Source of the DNA: Bacillota bacterium
GTDB taxonomy: Bacteria; Bacillota; Clostridia; Lachnospirales; Lachnospiraceae
Assembly: GCA_023436065.1 (NCBI GenBank)
Contig: JAEZKU010000066.1
Coordinates: forward strand, 1 to 48,865
Length of the DNA: 48,865 nucleotides
Reading direction: 5' to 3'
The translations under genes and the position numbers were made by a program. The notes beneath the pieces were generated by a model. That model saw nothing but the letters and a program-made list of their open reading frames with translations. It did no database searches and was not told the origin of the DNA. This document shows, piece by piece, positions 40,202 to 48,189 of this stretch. Every line of letters starts with the position of its first letter. The first letter of the stretch is position 1.

Positions 40202-42580
40202 ATGCTAAGTGTAAATAAGAGACAGGAAAGAACAATTACGAGAATAGAACGCATGCAGGATACGCTTATTTTATATTCTGATCATGGAGTAATGAAATTA
40301 GAACCCAAATCAGCTGAGATTGTCAGGGTGTTATATACTCAAAAGGACAGTTTTTCTGATAAAGTGACCCCGGGAATCATAAACGATGGTGCTTATAGTG
40401 AATGGAATTATGACGAAGGGGAAGAGGAAATCAGGCTCTATACCAATAAGCTTAGCATATTCATTCATAAGAATACAGCATCCATAAGATATTATGACCA
40501 GAAAGGCAGGTTGCTTCTTAAGGAGCGTGATTATGAAAGTAAGAACCTGGAAGTATTTGATTCATTTCTGACAGTGACGGATGATAATATAGAGGTGGAA
40601 AGGATTAACACTCCGGATGGCATAAAAGAAGTGGTGAAGTCAGCAACCAGGATATTTGACCGGAAGCTTTACAAGACCAGACTTCATCTGGAGTGGCAGG
40701 AAGGAGAAGCACTGTACGGGCTGGGACAGCATGAGGAAGGATATCTTAATCTGCGCGGTACAACGGTCTACTTACATCAGGCGAATAAGAAAATAGCAAT
40801 CCCTTATCTGGTATCAAGTCTTGGGTATGGAATATTAGTTCATACCTATAGCCCGATGATTTTCAATGACACAAACGCCGGGTCCTATCTCTATACCGAG
40901 GCTGATGAAGAGCTGGACTATTACTTTGTCTATGGTGGAAACATGAACGGAGTGGTCCGTGGTTATCGTTATCTGACAGGGAAAGCGGTCATGCTGCCTA
41001 AATGGGCGTATGGATTTGTACAGTCCCAGGAACGGTACGAAAGTGCGGAGGAATTAATCAGTGTAGTGAAGGAATATAGGAAACGAAGGATAGGACTGGA
41101 TTGTATCGTACTTGACTGGTGCTCCTGGGAAGGAGAGCTATGGGGACAAAAGACCTTTGACTCTTCCAGATTTCATGATCCTGCAGCTATGATGGAGGAA
41201 CTGCATTCCGACCATGCCAATCTGATGGTTTCTATATGGCCCAATATGAGTAAGGAATGTGATAACTATAAGGAATTTGAGAAAGAGAAGCTTTTCCTTG
41301 GTGCCAGTGCAATCTATGACCCTTATAGGGAGGACGGAAGGAAGCTATACTGGAAGCAGGCAAAAGAAGGCTTATTCCGTCACGGTATCGATGCGTGGTG
41401 GTGCGATTCCAGTGAACCCTTTACTCCCGAGTGGAATCATATGGGACAACCGGAACCAAGTACGATGTATCAGGAGTTCTTTGACACCAGCAGCAGGTAT
41501 ATTCCCGCACAGCTTACCAATTCCTATGGTTTATATCATGCCAGGACTATGTATGAGGGACAGCGTGAGACTACGAACGAAAAACGTGTGGTCAACCTTA
41601 CCAGGAACGGATATATCGGTCAGCAAAGATACGGAGCAATCCTATGGTCGGGGGACATCTCTGCTAATTGGGTTACCCTGAAGAGGCAGATTGCCGCAGG
41701 TCTTAATCTCAGCGCCAGCGGTCTTCCTTATTGGACACTGGATATTGGTGCATTCTTTGTGAAAAGGGGAGTGCAATGGTTCTGGGACGGGGAGTATGAG
41801 AAGGGCTATGAGGATCTTGGATACCGGGAATTATTTACGAGATGGTTCCAGTATGGTGCATTTTTGCCGATATTTCGAAGCCATGGTACGGATTTTCGAA
41901 GGGAGCTTTGGTATTTTGGCGATCAGGGAGATTGCTTTTATGATGCCCTGATCAGAATGAACCAATTACGATATCAACTGCTTCCTTATATCTATTCCAT
42001 AGCTGCGAGGGTATGGAAGGATGATGATACCATGCTCAGAATGCTGGCCTTTGACTTCGCGGAGGATGAGGCGGTGAGAGGTGTTGATGATCAATTCTTA
42101 TTTGGCAGCAGTCTTATGGTATGTCCGGTGACGAAGCCAATGTATTATGAGAAGAATTCGAGACCCATCGAAGGAGGCACTAAGACTAGGGAAGTGTATC
42201 TTCCGAAAGGAACGGGCTGGTATGATTTCTGGACCAACCAGTATTATGAGGGAGGACGGACGATTACTGCAGCAGCCCCGATTGATATCATTCCTCTGTA
42301 TGTTAAGGCGGGTAGTATCCTGCCGATGACACAATTTATGCAATATGTGGATGAGCAACCGGATGCACCGATCGAAGTACGGGTTTATTCCGGTAAGGAT
42401 GCAGAATTCGAGCTCTATGAGGATGAAGGCAATAGTTATCGTTACGAAGAGGGCGAATATGCCATTACGAATCTGGTATGGTTCGAGGTGAATCAGAAGC
42501 TGGATGTGAAAGAGACGATAGGTACTTATCGGGGTATGGTAAAAGACAGGCAGTATCAGGTTGAGGTAATCAAACCTTAA
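40202..42580 (+). CDS. GH31 alpha-glycosidase (alpha-xylosidase/alpha-glucosidase type)
   Basis: A 792-residue retaining alpha-glycosidase. The N-terminal beta domain carries EALYGLGQHEEGYLNLRG. The barrel has the nucleophile Asp402 in DAWWCDSSEP and the acid/base Asp485 in LWSGDISANW, then FRSHGTDFRRE and C-terminal beta domains. The WWCDSSEP wording is closer to YicI-like xylosidases and related bacterial enzymes than to maltases, so xyloglucan- or isoprimeverose-type substrates are possible. No signal peptide. GGAG lies upstream. The 18-bp palindrome upstream implies its own regulation. A long terminator lies 145 nt downstream. Confidence 0.92.
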   Translation: MLSVNKRQERTITRIERMQDTLILYSDHGVMKLEPKSAEIVRVLYTQKDSFSDKVTPGIINDGAYSEWNYDEGEEEIRLYTNKLSIFIHKNTASIRYYDQKGRLLLKERDYESKNLEVFDSFLTVTDDNIEVERINTPDGIKEVVKSATRIFDRKLYKTRLHLEWQEGEALYGLGQHEEGYLNLRGTTVYLHQANKKIAIPYLVSSLGYGILVHTYSPMIFNDTNAGSYLYTEADEELDYYFVYGGNMNGVVRGYRYLTGKAVMLPKWAYGFVQSQERYESAEELISVVKEYRKRRIGLDCIVLDWCSWEGELWGQKTFDSSRFHDPAAMMEELHSDHANLMVSIWPNMSKECDNYKEFEKEKLFLGASAIYDPYREDGRKLYWKQAKEGLFRHGIDAWWCDSSEPFTPEWNHMGQPEPSTMYQEFFDTSSRYIPAQLTNSYGLYHARTMYEGQRETTNEKRVVNLTRNGYIGQQRYGAILWSGDISANWVTLKRQIAAGLNLSASGLPYWTLDIGAFFVKRGVQWFWDGEYEKGYEDLGYRELFTRWFQYGAFLPIFRSHGTDFRRELWYFGDQGDCFYDALIRMNQLRYQLLPYIYSIAARVWKDDDTMLRMLAFDFAEDEAVRGVDDQFLFGSSLMVCPVTKPMYYEKNSRPIEGGTKTREVYLPKGTGWYDFWTNQYYEGGRTITAAAPIDIIPLYVKAGSILPMTQFMQYVDEQPDAPIEVRVYSGKDAEFELYEDEGNSYRYEEGEYAITNLVWFEVNQKLDVKETIGTYRGMVKDRQYQVEVIKP

Positions 42581-42641
42581 GCTATATGTGACTCTAAGCT
42601 GATCGGTTCTGATATTTCTGACGCTAAAGGAACGGTTTTAC

Positions 42642-42670
42642 TTGAACTAACGACAAAAGTAATTTATAAT
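42642..42670 (+). promoter_or_regulatory. Promoter of the sugE leader or of a small RNA
   Basis: TTGAAC, 17 nt, TATAAT, located between GH31 and the strong terminator at 42724-42782. It would produce an RNA of about 105 nt, or sugE mRNA by read-through. Confidence 0.65.
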
Positions 42671-42723
42671 ATGTCCTGCAATATATATGAAGTGTACACA
42701 CGTTGCTGCCGAGTAACGTTATC

Positions 42724-42782
42724 AGTACATTATTTCTTATCCCGTTAGGCCTTAGAAGGGATAAGAGATAATGTACTTTTTT
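42724..42782 (+). terminator. Strong terminator between GH31 and sugE
   Basis: A 20-bp stem (AGTACATTAT.TCTTATCCC and its complement, one G-U) with a 14-nt loop and six T. A smaller hairpin CGTTGCT-GCCG-AGTAACG (42702-42719) precedes it. It may end GH31 transcripts, end a small RNA, or act as the off switch of a sugE riboregulator. The rest of the 339-base spacer includes a GCCTG-TAAA-GCAGGC hairpin near 42810. Confidence 0.8.
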
Positions 42783-42919
42783 ATATTGCGATCCGCAGTC
42801 GGGCAAAGCCTGTAAAGCAGGCATAGAAAGAGTCAACAGACTGATACTTGTTTCGAATGAAAGTTACTTAGAAAGGCAAAATTTTACTCACAACGCTAAA
42901 AAAGAAAGGAAAGATTATT

Positions 42920-43240
42920 ATGCAATGGTTAATATTAGTAGTAGCAGGACTTTTTGAAACAGGTTGGGCAATCTGTCTAAAATATTCAGAAGGGTTTACG
43001 AAATTAGTTCCAAGTGTTTTTACAGTGATCGGTATGATACTAAGCTTCTATTTATTATCGTTATCACTAAAGAACCTACCACTGGGAACTGCATATGCGA
43101 TATGGACAGGAATCGGTACGATTGGTACGCTGATTTTCGGGATCATACTATTTCATGAATCCATCAGCCTTCCTCAGATTTTATGTGTCGGCCTTATCGT
43201 AATCGGAATTATAGGGTTGAAACTATTATCTCCACAATAA
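42920..43240 (+). CDS. sugE: SMR-family transporter SugE/Gdx (guanidinium exporter type)
   Basis: A 106-residue four-helix small multidrug resistance protein. The opening WLILVVAGLFETGWAICLKYSEGF contains the essential Glu13 and the GW.ICLKYSEGF wording typical of the SugE/Gdx branch, which exports guanidinium ion. TAYAIWTGIGTIGTLIFGI and the final helix ILCVGLIVIGIIGLKL complete the fold. It would work as an antiparallel dimer in the membrane. GGAAAG precedes the ATG. Upstream leader structure suggests regulation, although I cannot recognise one of the known guanidine riboswitch classes. Confidence 0.95.
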   Translation: MQWLILVVAGLFETGWAICLKYSEGFTKLVPSVFTVIGMILSFYLLSLSLKNLPLGTAYAIWTGIGTIGTLIFGIILFHESISLPQILCVGLIVIGIIGLKLLSPQ

Positions 43241-43345
43241 TGTTATGATTAAGATAACTGAGGCTAAGTAGATTGACAGCTCAGGGATAAATAAGTGACA
43301 GGAGAAGCAGTTGCAGGAAGATCCTTGATTTGAATAGGAAATATC

Positions 43346-43374
43346 TTGATTGTGACATTTCTTTCCTATATAAT
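43346..43374 (+). promoter_or_regulatory. Promoter of the attenuator-controlled acetyltransferase gene
   Basis: TTGATT, 17 nt, TATAAT. It leaves a leader of about 184 nt, long for such a small gene, which contains a leader ORF and alternative hairpins. The spacer 43241-43345 shows nothing else. Confidence 0.7.
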
Positions 43375-43486
43375 AGTCTATGTAAATGTATAACACGAAT
43401 TACAGACAGGAATAGGACTACATTATGCTTAGCTTGTATCATTGTTTTTTGTATCCGATTTCCTGTATAAGAAAGGGTGACTTTTA

Positions 43487-43537
43487 ATGATAAGAAATTT
43501 GCTTTTTGTAACTATTCACAGGAGGGCAAATTTCTAA
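43487..43537 (+). CDS. Leader peptide of the GNAT gene
   Basis: A 16-codon ORF, MIRNLLFVTIHRRANF, with AAAGGGTG 7 nt upstream. It ends 27 nt before the acetyltransferase start. Its codons overlap both arms of the first alternative hairpin, the arrangement expected if ribosome stalling on it releases the downstream ribosome site. Size and hydrophobic-then-basic character resemble leader peptides of inducible ribosome-targeting antibiotic resistance genes. No protein-level conservation could be checked. Confidence 0.6.
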   Translation: MIRNLLFVTIHRRANF

Positions 43538-43559
43538 TACCCTCCGACTAATCAGGAGG
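43493..43559 (+). promoter_or_regulatory. ermC-like translational attenuator
   Basis: Four segments form alternative pairings. Segment 1 AGAAATTTGC (43493-43502) pairs perfectly with segment 2 GCAAATTTCT (43526-43535). Segment 3 CCTCC (43541-43545) pairs with segment 4, the ribosome site GGAGG (43555-43559). Instead, GGAGGG at 43521-43526, beside segment 2, can pair with CCCTCC at 43540-43545, which frees the ribosome site. A ribosome held early on the leader peptide would block segment 1 and favour the open form. Confidence 0.6.
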
Positions 43560-43564
43560 ATCAT

Positions 43565-44086
43565 ATGTACGATAATGTTATTGAATTAAGAACAGAGAGA
43601 TTAAGAATTGTATGCGTCAATCTGGAAATGATGCTGTTGCTAAAGCAAGGCAGCCGGGAAAAGCAATTCGAAAGTAAGATGGGATATTCCATACATAAGG
43701 TAGAAGGATTAGAAAAAGAACTGAATGATCAATTCTGCTCGTTGGCATTAGATAATCCAGAACATCAAGTCTGGTTTCGGCTATGGGATATCGTCTTAGT
43801 GCAAAACAATCAAAGAATTGGCGGTGCATTATTTAAAGGCGGGCCAAATCAAAAAGGTGAAGTAGAGATCGGTTATGGAATTGATGATGAATTTCAAGGC
43901 CAGGGTTATGCGAAAGAGGCGATCGGTTGTATTGTCCAGTGGGCTATGGGACAAGAAGGAGTCTCAGCTGTTATTGCAGAAACAGAAAAAGAAAATATAG
44001 CTTCCCATAAGGTCCTGCAGCATATTGGAATGAAGCGTTATTCTGAAACTGAAACAGCGTATTGGTGGAGATATACCAATAACTAA
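43565..44086 (+). CDS. GNAT acetyltransferase (RimJ/RimL type) under attenuator control
   Basis: A 173-residue acetyl-CoA-dependent N-acetyltransferase. The RimJ/RimL-like start IELRTERLRIVCVNLE, the central strand IGGALFKGGPNQKGEVEIGYGI, the acetyl-CoA loop DEFQGQGYAKEAI and the closing NIASHKVLQHIGMKRYSE are all visible. Substrate is unknown: protein N-termini, polyamines or an antibiotic are possible. The GGAGG ribosome site lies 5 nt before the start and can be sequestered in the leader. The attenuator-like leader makes inducible resistance to a translation inhibitor the most interesting reading. A terminator follows. Confidence 0.9.
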   Translation: MYDNVIELRTERLRIVCVNLEMMLLLKQGSREKQFESKMGYSIHKVEGLEKELNDQFCSLALDNPEHQVWFRLWDIVLVQNNQRIGGALFKGGPNQKGEVEIGYGIDDEFQGQGYAKEAIGCIVQWAMGQEGVSAVIAETEKENIASHKVLQHIGMKRYSETETAYWWRYTNN

Positions 44087-44108
44087 AAGTAATTAAGGTA
44101 ATTTTGGA

Positions 44109-44141
44109 GTACCCTATCATGTGAAATGGTAGGGTACTTTT
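44109..44141 (+). terminator. Terminator of the GNAT gene
   Basis: GTACCCTATCAT / ATGGTAGGGTAC (12 bp, one G-U), 5-nt loop, then TTTTA. Confidence 0.8.
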
Positions 44142-44169
44142 ACAAAGTGAAAGGAAAAAATGAAAACAG

Positions 44170-44198
44170 TTGAGTACTTCGGGTTTATGTTATATAAT
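44170..44198 (+). promoter_or_regulatory. Promoter of the TraB-family gene
   Basis: TTGAGT, 17 nt, TATAAT, 84 nt before the start at 44283. Confidence 0.7.
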
Positions 44199-44282
44199 TC
44201 TCTTTATGAATAAAAGTATTTTTCAGCTATTATCTTGTGATAATGATAGTTTGAATTAAATCCCGGTATGCGGAGGATCCGA

Positions 44283-45440
44283 ATGAGCGAAGATAATGTA
44301 ACCAGAATAGAATATATGGATAAGGAAATCATCCTGATCGCAACCGCGCATGTATCAAAAGACAGTGCGGAGCTTGTGAAAAGAGTGATTGATGAGGAAC
44401 GTCCTGACAGTGTATGTATTGAGCTGGATGATGACCGTTATCAGAATGTGATCAAACCCAAGGTGTGGGAGGAGACCGATTTAATAAAAGTAATAAAATC
44501 CAAAAAGGTCGGTTTTATGATTGCAAATTTATTTTTGAGCTCCTATCAGAAGAAGATGGCATTGAAGCTGGACACTCCTGTTGGTGGCGAGATGATACAG
44601 GGAATAGAAAGTGCCAAGGAGACCGGAGCCACGCTGGTGCTGGCAGATCGTAGTATCCAGGTTACGTTTCTTCGGATCTGGCGTGAATTGAATCTGTGGG
44701 ATAAGGCAAAATTAGTTGGAAGTCTGCTGTTTACCTCAGAGGAGGATACCGACATCACCAATGATGATTTACAGAAGATGCTGGAGGAGGACATGCTGGA
44801 GGCTGCCATGGCGGGACTAAAAAAGGAATTTCCTAAAGTAGGGCAAATTCTGATCAGCGAACGAGACCAGTACCTGGCAGCAAAGATCAAGACAGCACCC
44901 GGTAAAAAGATAGTCGCAATATTGGGAGGCGGACATGTGCCCGGTATAAAAAAGGAGCTGTTTGTGGATCGGGACATAGAGAGTATTTCCACGGTACCCC
45001 CCAAAAGCCGTTTTTCGAAGCTAGCAGGATGGATCATACCCGGTATTATCACCGGACTGCTCCTGTATTCCTTTATCATCAATTTTCAGACAGGCTTGCA
45101 GCAGCTGTCCGCATGGGTATTATGGACAGGAATCCTGGCCGCAGTATTTACTGCATTATCCTTTGCACATCCGCTTAGCATACTTACCTCCTTCCTCACG
45201 GCACCCCTGACGACATTACACCCGCTTCTGGCATGTGGATGGTTCGCCGGGTTAGCGGAGGCCACAATAAAAAAACCTACCGTGAAGGATGTCCAGAATG
45301 TACAGGAGGATATATTTTCACTCAAGGGCTTCTATAGGAACCGTTTATTAAAGACTGTTTTCGTGATGTTCATGGCGAATATCGGAGCTACAATCGGTAC
45401 CCTGATAGCGGGTACTAATCTGATCAGAAGCTTATTTTAA
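44283..45440 (+). CDS. TraB/PrgY-family membrane protein
   Basis: A 385-residue member of the TraB family (pheromone-shutdown PrgY/TraB-like, also found widely on chromosomes). The N-terminal domain carries the family motif LIATAHVSKDSAELV and DSVCIELDDDRY, later LADRSIQVTFLRIWR and AILGGGHVPGI. From about residue 245 there are several hydrophobic helices (GWIIPGIITGLLLYSFII, WVLWTGILAAVFTALSFA, FVMFMANIGATIGTLIAG). A peptidase or peptide-inactivation role is proposed for the family but not proven. ATG 44283 has GGAGG 6 nt upstream; the frame opens at 44268. Confidence 0.9.
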   Translation: MSEDNVTRIEYMDKEIILIATAHVSKDSAELVKRVIDEERPDSVCIELDDDRYQNVIKPKVWEETDLIKVIKSKKVGFMIANLFLSSYQKKMALKLDTPVGGEMIQGIESAKETGATLVLADRSIQVTFLRIWRELNLWDKAKLVGSLLFTSEEDTDITNDDLQKMLEEDMLEAAMAGLKKEFPKVGQILISERDQYLAAKIKTAPGKKIVAILGGGHVPGIKKELFVDRDIESISTVPPKSRFSKLAGWIIPGIITGLLLYSFIINFQTGLQQLSAWVLWTGILAAVFTALSFAHPLSILTSFLTAPLTTLHPLLACGWFAGLAEATIKKPTVKDVQNVQEDIFSLKGFYRNRLLKTVFVMFMANIGATIGTLIAGTNLIRSLF

Positions 45441-45445
45441 TATCC

Positions 45446-45519
45446 GGGCACCCAATCATACAATGATATGCCCTTTGTCAGTCAGACAGGGGCATATCAA
45501 GTTGATTGGGTGCCTTTTG
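45446..45519 (+). terminator. Large nested terminator of the TraB-family gene
   Basis: Outer stem GGCACCCAATCA / TGATTGGGTGCC (12 perfect bp) encloses a second stem TGATATGCCC / GGGCATATCA (10 perfect bp). TTTTG follows. It is longer than needed for termination and could also stabilise the mRNA end. Confidence 0.75.
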
Positions 45520-45563
45520 TCATGCTCAGGGATCATTGTACTTAGAATATCCTGCTGTATTGA

Positions 45564-45592
45564 TTGACAGGATTATGTAAATGTGATAATAT
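45564..45592 (+). promoter_or_regulatory. Promoter of the tetR-CPBP operon
   Basis: TTGACA, 17 nt, TAATAT. The -10 box overlaps the proposed TetR operator. Confidence 0.7.
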
Positions 45593-45611
45593 TAAGCAAC
45601 TGCTCAATATT
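45588..45611. promoter_or_regulatory. Probable autoregulatory TetR operator
   Basis: A 24-bp dyad with 20 of 24 symmetric positions: AATATT arms around an AGCA-AC-TGCT core. It overlaps the -10 box and transcription start of the tetR gene, the classical place for self-repression. Confidence 0.55.
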
Positions 45612-45628
45612 TTAATTAGGAGATCAAA

Positions 45629-46198
45629 ATGAAACGTGCGGATCAGATTGCACAGAGGAGATGGCAGATATTAACCATAGCTCTGGATCAGTTTATACAG
45701 AAGGGTTATTATGGCACTTCTACGCGAGAGATTGCTAAAATAGCCGGAATTAGTTCCGGATTAATGTTTCACTATTTTGACAGCAAAGACGATTTATATA
45801 TTAACCTGATAAAAATCGGAACTGAGAAGATGTCTTTTGATATCGAAACAGCAAGAGAAAATCCCAAACTGTATTTGAACAGCTTTGTGGAAACAACCTT
45901 GGAGGAACTGCAGAACAATTCCTTCTACGCTAAAATGTTTGTGTTTATTGATGATGCAATGCATACCCATGGCATCCCGGAGGAAGCCGTGAACCGACTG
46001 CAGGAGTTTGATATCGGTCGCCAATGCATACCAATCATAACCCTTGGACAAGAGCTGGGGATGTTTAGAGCGGGGAATGCACATGCACTTTGCGTAGCTT
46101 TTTTTGGAGCGATACAAGGGATAGCGCAGGAAAAGGTCAGAGTAGCGGATACCCCTATGCCCGATGCAGTTTGGTTGATGAATATTCTTTGCAGCTAA
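45629..46198 (+). CDS. TetR-family transcriptional regulator
   Basis: A 189-residue repressor. The N-terminal helix-turn-helix is clear (ILTIALDQFIQKGYYGTSTREIAKIAGISSGLMFHYFDSKDDLY). The C-terminal ligand-binding helices are unremarkable, and the ligand is unknown. The ribosome site is TTAGGAG. It is followed 20 nt later by a CPBP protease gene, which it probably regulates together with itself through the dyad at 45588-45611. Confidence 0.92.
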   Translation: MKRADQIAQRRWQILTIALDQFIQKGYYGTSTREIAKIAGISSGLMFHYFDSKDDLYINLIKIGTEKMSFDIETARENPKLYLNSFVETTLEELQNNSFYAKMFVFIDDAMHTHGIPEEAVNRLQEFDIGRQCIPIITLGQELGMFRAGNAHALCVAFFGAIQGIAQEKVRVADTPMPDAVWLMNILCS

Positions 46199-46218
46199 GA
46201 TAGAGGAAGGAGCCTGTT

Positions 46219-47016
46219 ATGAAACAATTACGGACAAGAATTCTACTGTTTATTATGATCGCAGTTGGGTGCGGATGGCTTGGTAAAGTGATCGATATGA
46301 TCTTGGTCGATCAACCGGAGGGACAGTCCCTGGGTTCGCTAATCTGGTTGGTCTCACCCTTTATAGCCGCAGTGCTGTTAGCGGTAGTACATAAAAGCGG
46401 TTATAAAGCGTTGGGGCTTATGCCACGGCTGAAGGGGAACGGCAAGTGGTACTTGGTTTCATTGATCACGTTCCCGGGGATTCTGCTCTTAAGTATAGGG
46501 ATTGGGATCATAACCAGGTCTATTGATACAAGCCGGTATGAATTGCAGGGGTTTTTGACCACAATTCTGACCTGGTTTCTGATCAATTTCTTTCGAACAA
46601 TTTTAGAAGAGCTGGCATGGCGGGGATTTCTGCAGGAGAGATTAGTTCAATGCAAGATGAAGGATTGGATGATTTATTTCATCACTGCAGCAGTATGGTC
46701 GTTATGGCATATTCCCTACTATTTATTCTTCTTTGAGGGAAATGCGATAAAACTGATCCTATCCAGCTTTGTGATATTGTTTAGCTGGAGTATATTATTT
46801 GCGGAAATCTATCGGATTACCGGAACAATCTGGCCTTGTGTGCTTCTGCATGCGACTTCGAACGCGATACAGTATACGATGCTGGAGAATTATCTGGTGA
46901 TCAATCCGGAAAGGGATTATATCCTTTCACCGACCGGCAGTATTATGGCTTGTACGATTGTAATTATATTAGGTCTCATGATCCGCAGTTACCGTATAAA
47001 GAGTAAGAACATTTAG
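46219..47016 (+). CDS. CPBP-family intramembrane metalloprotease
   Basis: A 265-residue multi-helix membrane protein of the CPBP/Rce1 (Abi) family. The conserved motifs are EELAWRGFLQERL (Glu-Glu plus Arg), WSLWHIPYY (His) and LLHATSN (His), within about seven to eight hydrophobic helices. Family members process prenylated or bacteriocin-type peptides or confer self-immunity. No peptide gene is seen nearby. It shares an operon with the TetR regulator. A terminator follows. Confidence 0.92.
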   Translation: MKQLRTRILLFIMIAVGCGWLGKVIDMILVDQPEGQSLGSLIWLVSPFIAAVLLAVVHKSGYKALGLMPRLKGNGKWYLVSLITFPGILLLSIGIGIITRSIDTSRYELQGFLTTILTWFLINFFRTILEELAWRGFLQERLVQCKMKDWMIYFITAAVWSLWHIPYYLFFFEGNAIKLILSSFVILFSWSILFAEIYRITGTIWPCVLLHATSNAIQYTMLENYLVINPERDYILSPTGSIMACTIVIILGLMIRSYRIKSKNI

Positions 47017-47046
47017 TCACTGCATTTGACATTGAGAGTATAAAAG

Positions 47047-47078
47047 CCCGGAGCAGAGGTTACCTGTGTCCGGGTTTT
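47047..47078 (+). terminator. Terminator of the tetR-CPBP operon
   Basis: CCCGGA ... TCCGGG with inner AGGT/ACCT pairing, followed by TTTTG. Confidence 0.7.
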
Positions 47079-47130
47079 GTTACGCTACCACTACATAATA
47101 TGAGAGCTTCAGTAATGTTACAAATAATGG

Positions 47131-47159
47131 TTGAGGACAGAAAATATTTCGTGTAGAAT
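47131..47159 (+). promoter_or_regulatory. Promoter of the Ntn-hydrolase gene
   Basis: TTGAGG, 17 nt, TAGAAT with a TG just before the -10 box. It ends 32 nt before the start at 47192. Confidence 0.65.
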
Positions 47160-47191
47160 ATCTTCTATCAAATAAATATCCGGGAGCAGAT

Positions 47192-48151
47192 ATGAAGATT
47201 TTATACAATGATGCCAGAACTATAATAGTGGAGATAGAGAAAATCAGTGACAGACCTTATTATTCCATGCAGTATTACGGAGACTATCTGTTCGAGGAGT
47301 ACCTAAATCAGGGTGCCGGTAATCTTGATGAATACTGTGATTTTATCTTTAAAAATCTCATCACTGATCAATGGAGGAATGGCAATCCTCATAACTTTGG
47401 ATGTGGAGCATTTACTGCCCGTAACCCCGAGGGAGATATTCTCTTTGCAAGAAATATGGATTGTGAATGTGCCATTCCGATGCGAATATTAATTCAGGAG
47501 AAGGACAGCTTTCAGTCAATGGCCTTTTTAAGTATGGAGGAGCTGGATTGGGACGAGAATACCTACCAGACACTTGAAGCTGATGCGAAACTAACCTTGG
47601 CTGCACCCTATAGCCCACTGGACGGGATGAATGAATACGGATTAGCGGTTGCATGCCTTACCGATGTTGGAGCAGTCTATCCCACACATAATAAAATCAC
47701 GTTATTGGATCTGACATTACCGAGAGTAATCCTCAATAAGGCGAGGACGGTCGAGGAGGCAATACAGCATGCGGGACAATATAATCTGTTCCATATCGTA
47801 GCCCCCATCCATTATCTGGTCGCTGATTCAAAGGGAGCTTCCGCTGTAATCGAATTTGTGAATGGAAGGATGGTTACGAGTGAGAAGGAGAAGGAGTATC
47901 AGGTTGTTACCAACTTTACATTATATGATAATCCTGATCACATAGGCTTCGGTAAGGACAGATATGATAATATGGAGCAGGAATTAAAACGAAAAAAGGG
48001 GATTATTACAGAAACGGATGCTCTGGATTTGCTAAAGAGCAATGTGATCCCGGGAGAGGAACAGTGGTCAGCTGTCTATAATCTGACCAGACTGAAGGTA
48101 CAGATTACTTTTTCGAGAGAATACGATCGTGTATATCAATACGAATTATAA
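47192..48151 (+). CDS. Linear amide C-N hydrolase (choloylglycine hydrolase / C45-like Ntn hydrolase)
   Basis: A 319-residue cytoplasmic amidase-like protein. The expected nucleophile is Cys71 in FGCGAFTARNPEGDILFARNMD, which matches the CxxF...GxxxxARNMD pattern of bile-salt hydrolase/penicillin V acylase and C45 relatives. Further signs are YSPLDGMNEYGLAVACL, VADSKGASAVIEF and NPDHIGFGKDRYDN. About 70 residues precede the Cys, as in C45 precursors that self-cleave to expose it, unlike bile-salt hydrolases where Cys is residue 2. Substrate unknown. GGGAGCAG lies upstream. A GNAT gene follows 38 nt later. Confidence 0.85.
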   Translation: MKILYNDARTIIVEIEKISDRPYYSMQYYGDYLFEEYLNQGAGNLDEYCDFIFKNLITDQWRNGNPHNFGCGAFTARNPEGDILFARNMDCECAIPMRILIQEKDSFQSMAFLSMEELDWDENTYQTLEADAKLTLAAPYSPLDGMNEYGLAVACLTDVGAVYPTHNKITLLDLTLPRVILNKARTVEEAIQHAGQYNLFHIVAPIHYLVADSKGASAVIEFVNGRMVTSEKEKEYQVVTNFTLYDNPDHIGFGKDRYDNMEQELKRKKGIITETDALDLLKSNVIPGEEQWSAVYNLTRLKVQITFSREYDRVYQYEL

Positions 48152-48189
48152 GTACGAATGTTTAGGAATATCTGAAAGAGGAGAATACA

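Noticed and set aside
42671..42748. 25-codon ORF with tandem Cys codons at the start of the sugE leader RNA
   Set aside because: Its ATG directly follows the -10 box, so it has no ribosome site in the transcript and would lie at or before the transcription start.
42671..42919. Known guanidine riboswitch upstream of sugE
   Set aside because: No ACGR-loop hairpin pair (class II), no class I conserved core and no class III pseudoknot motif could be found by eye.
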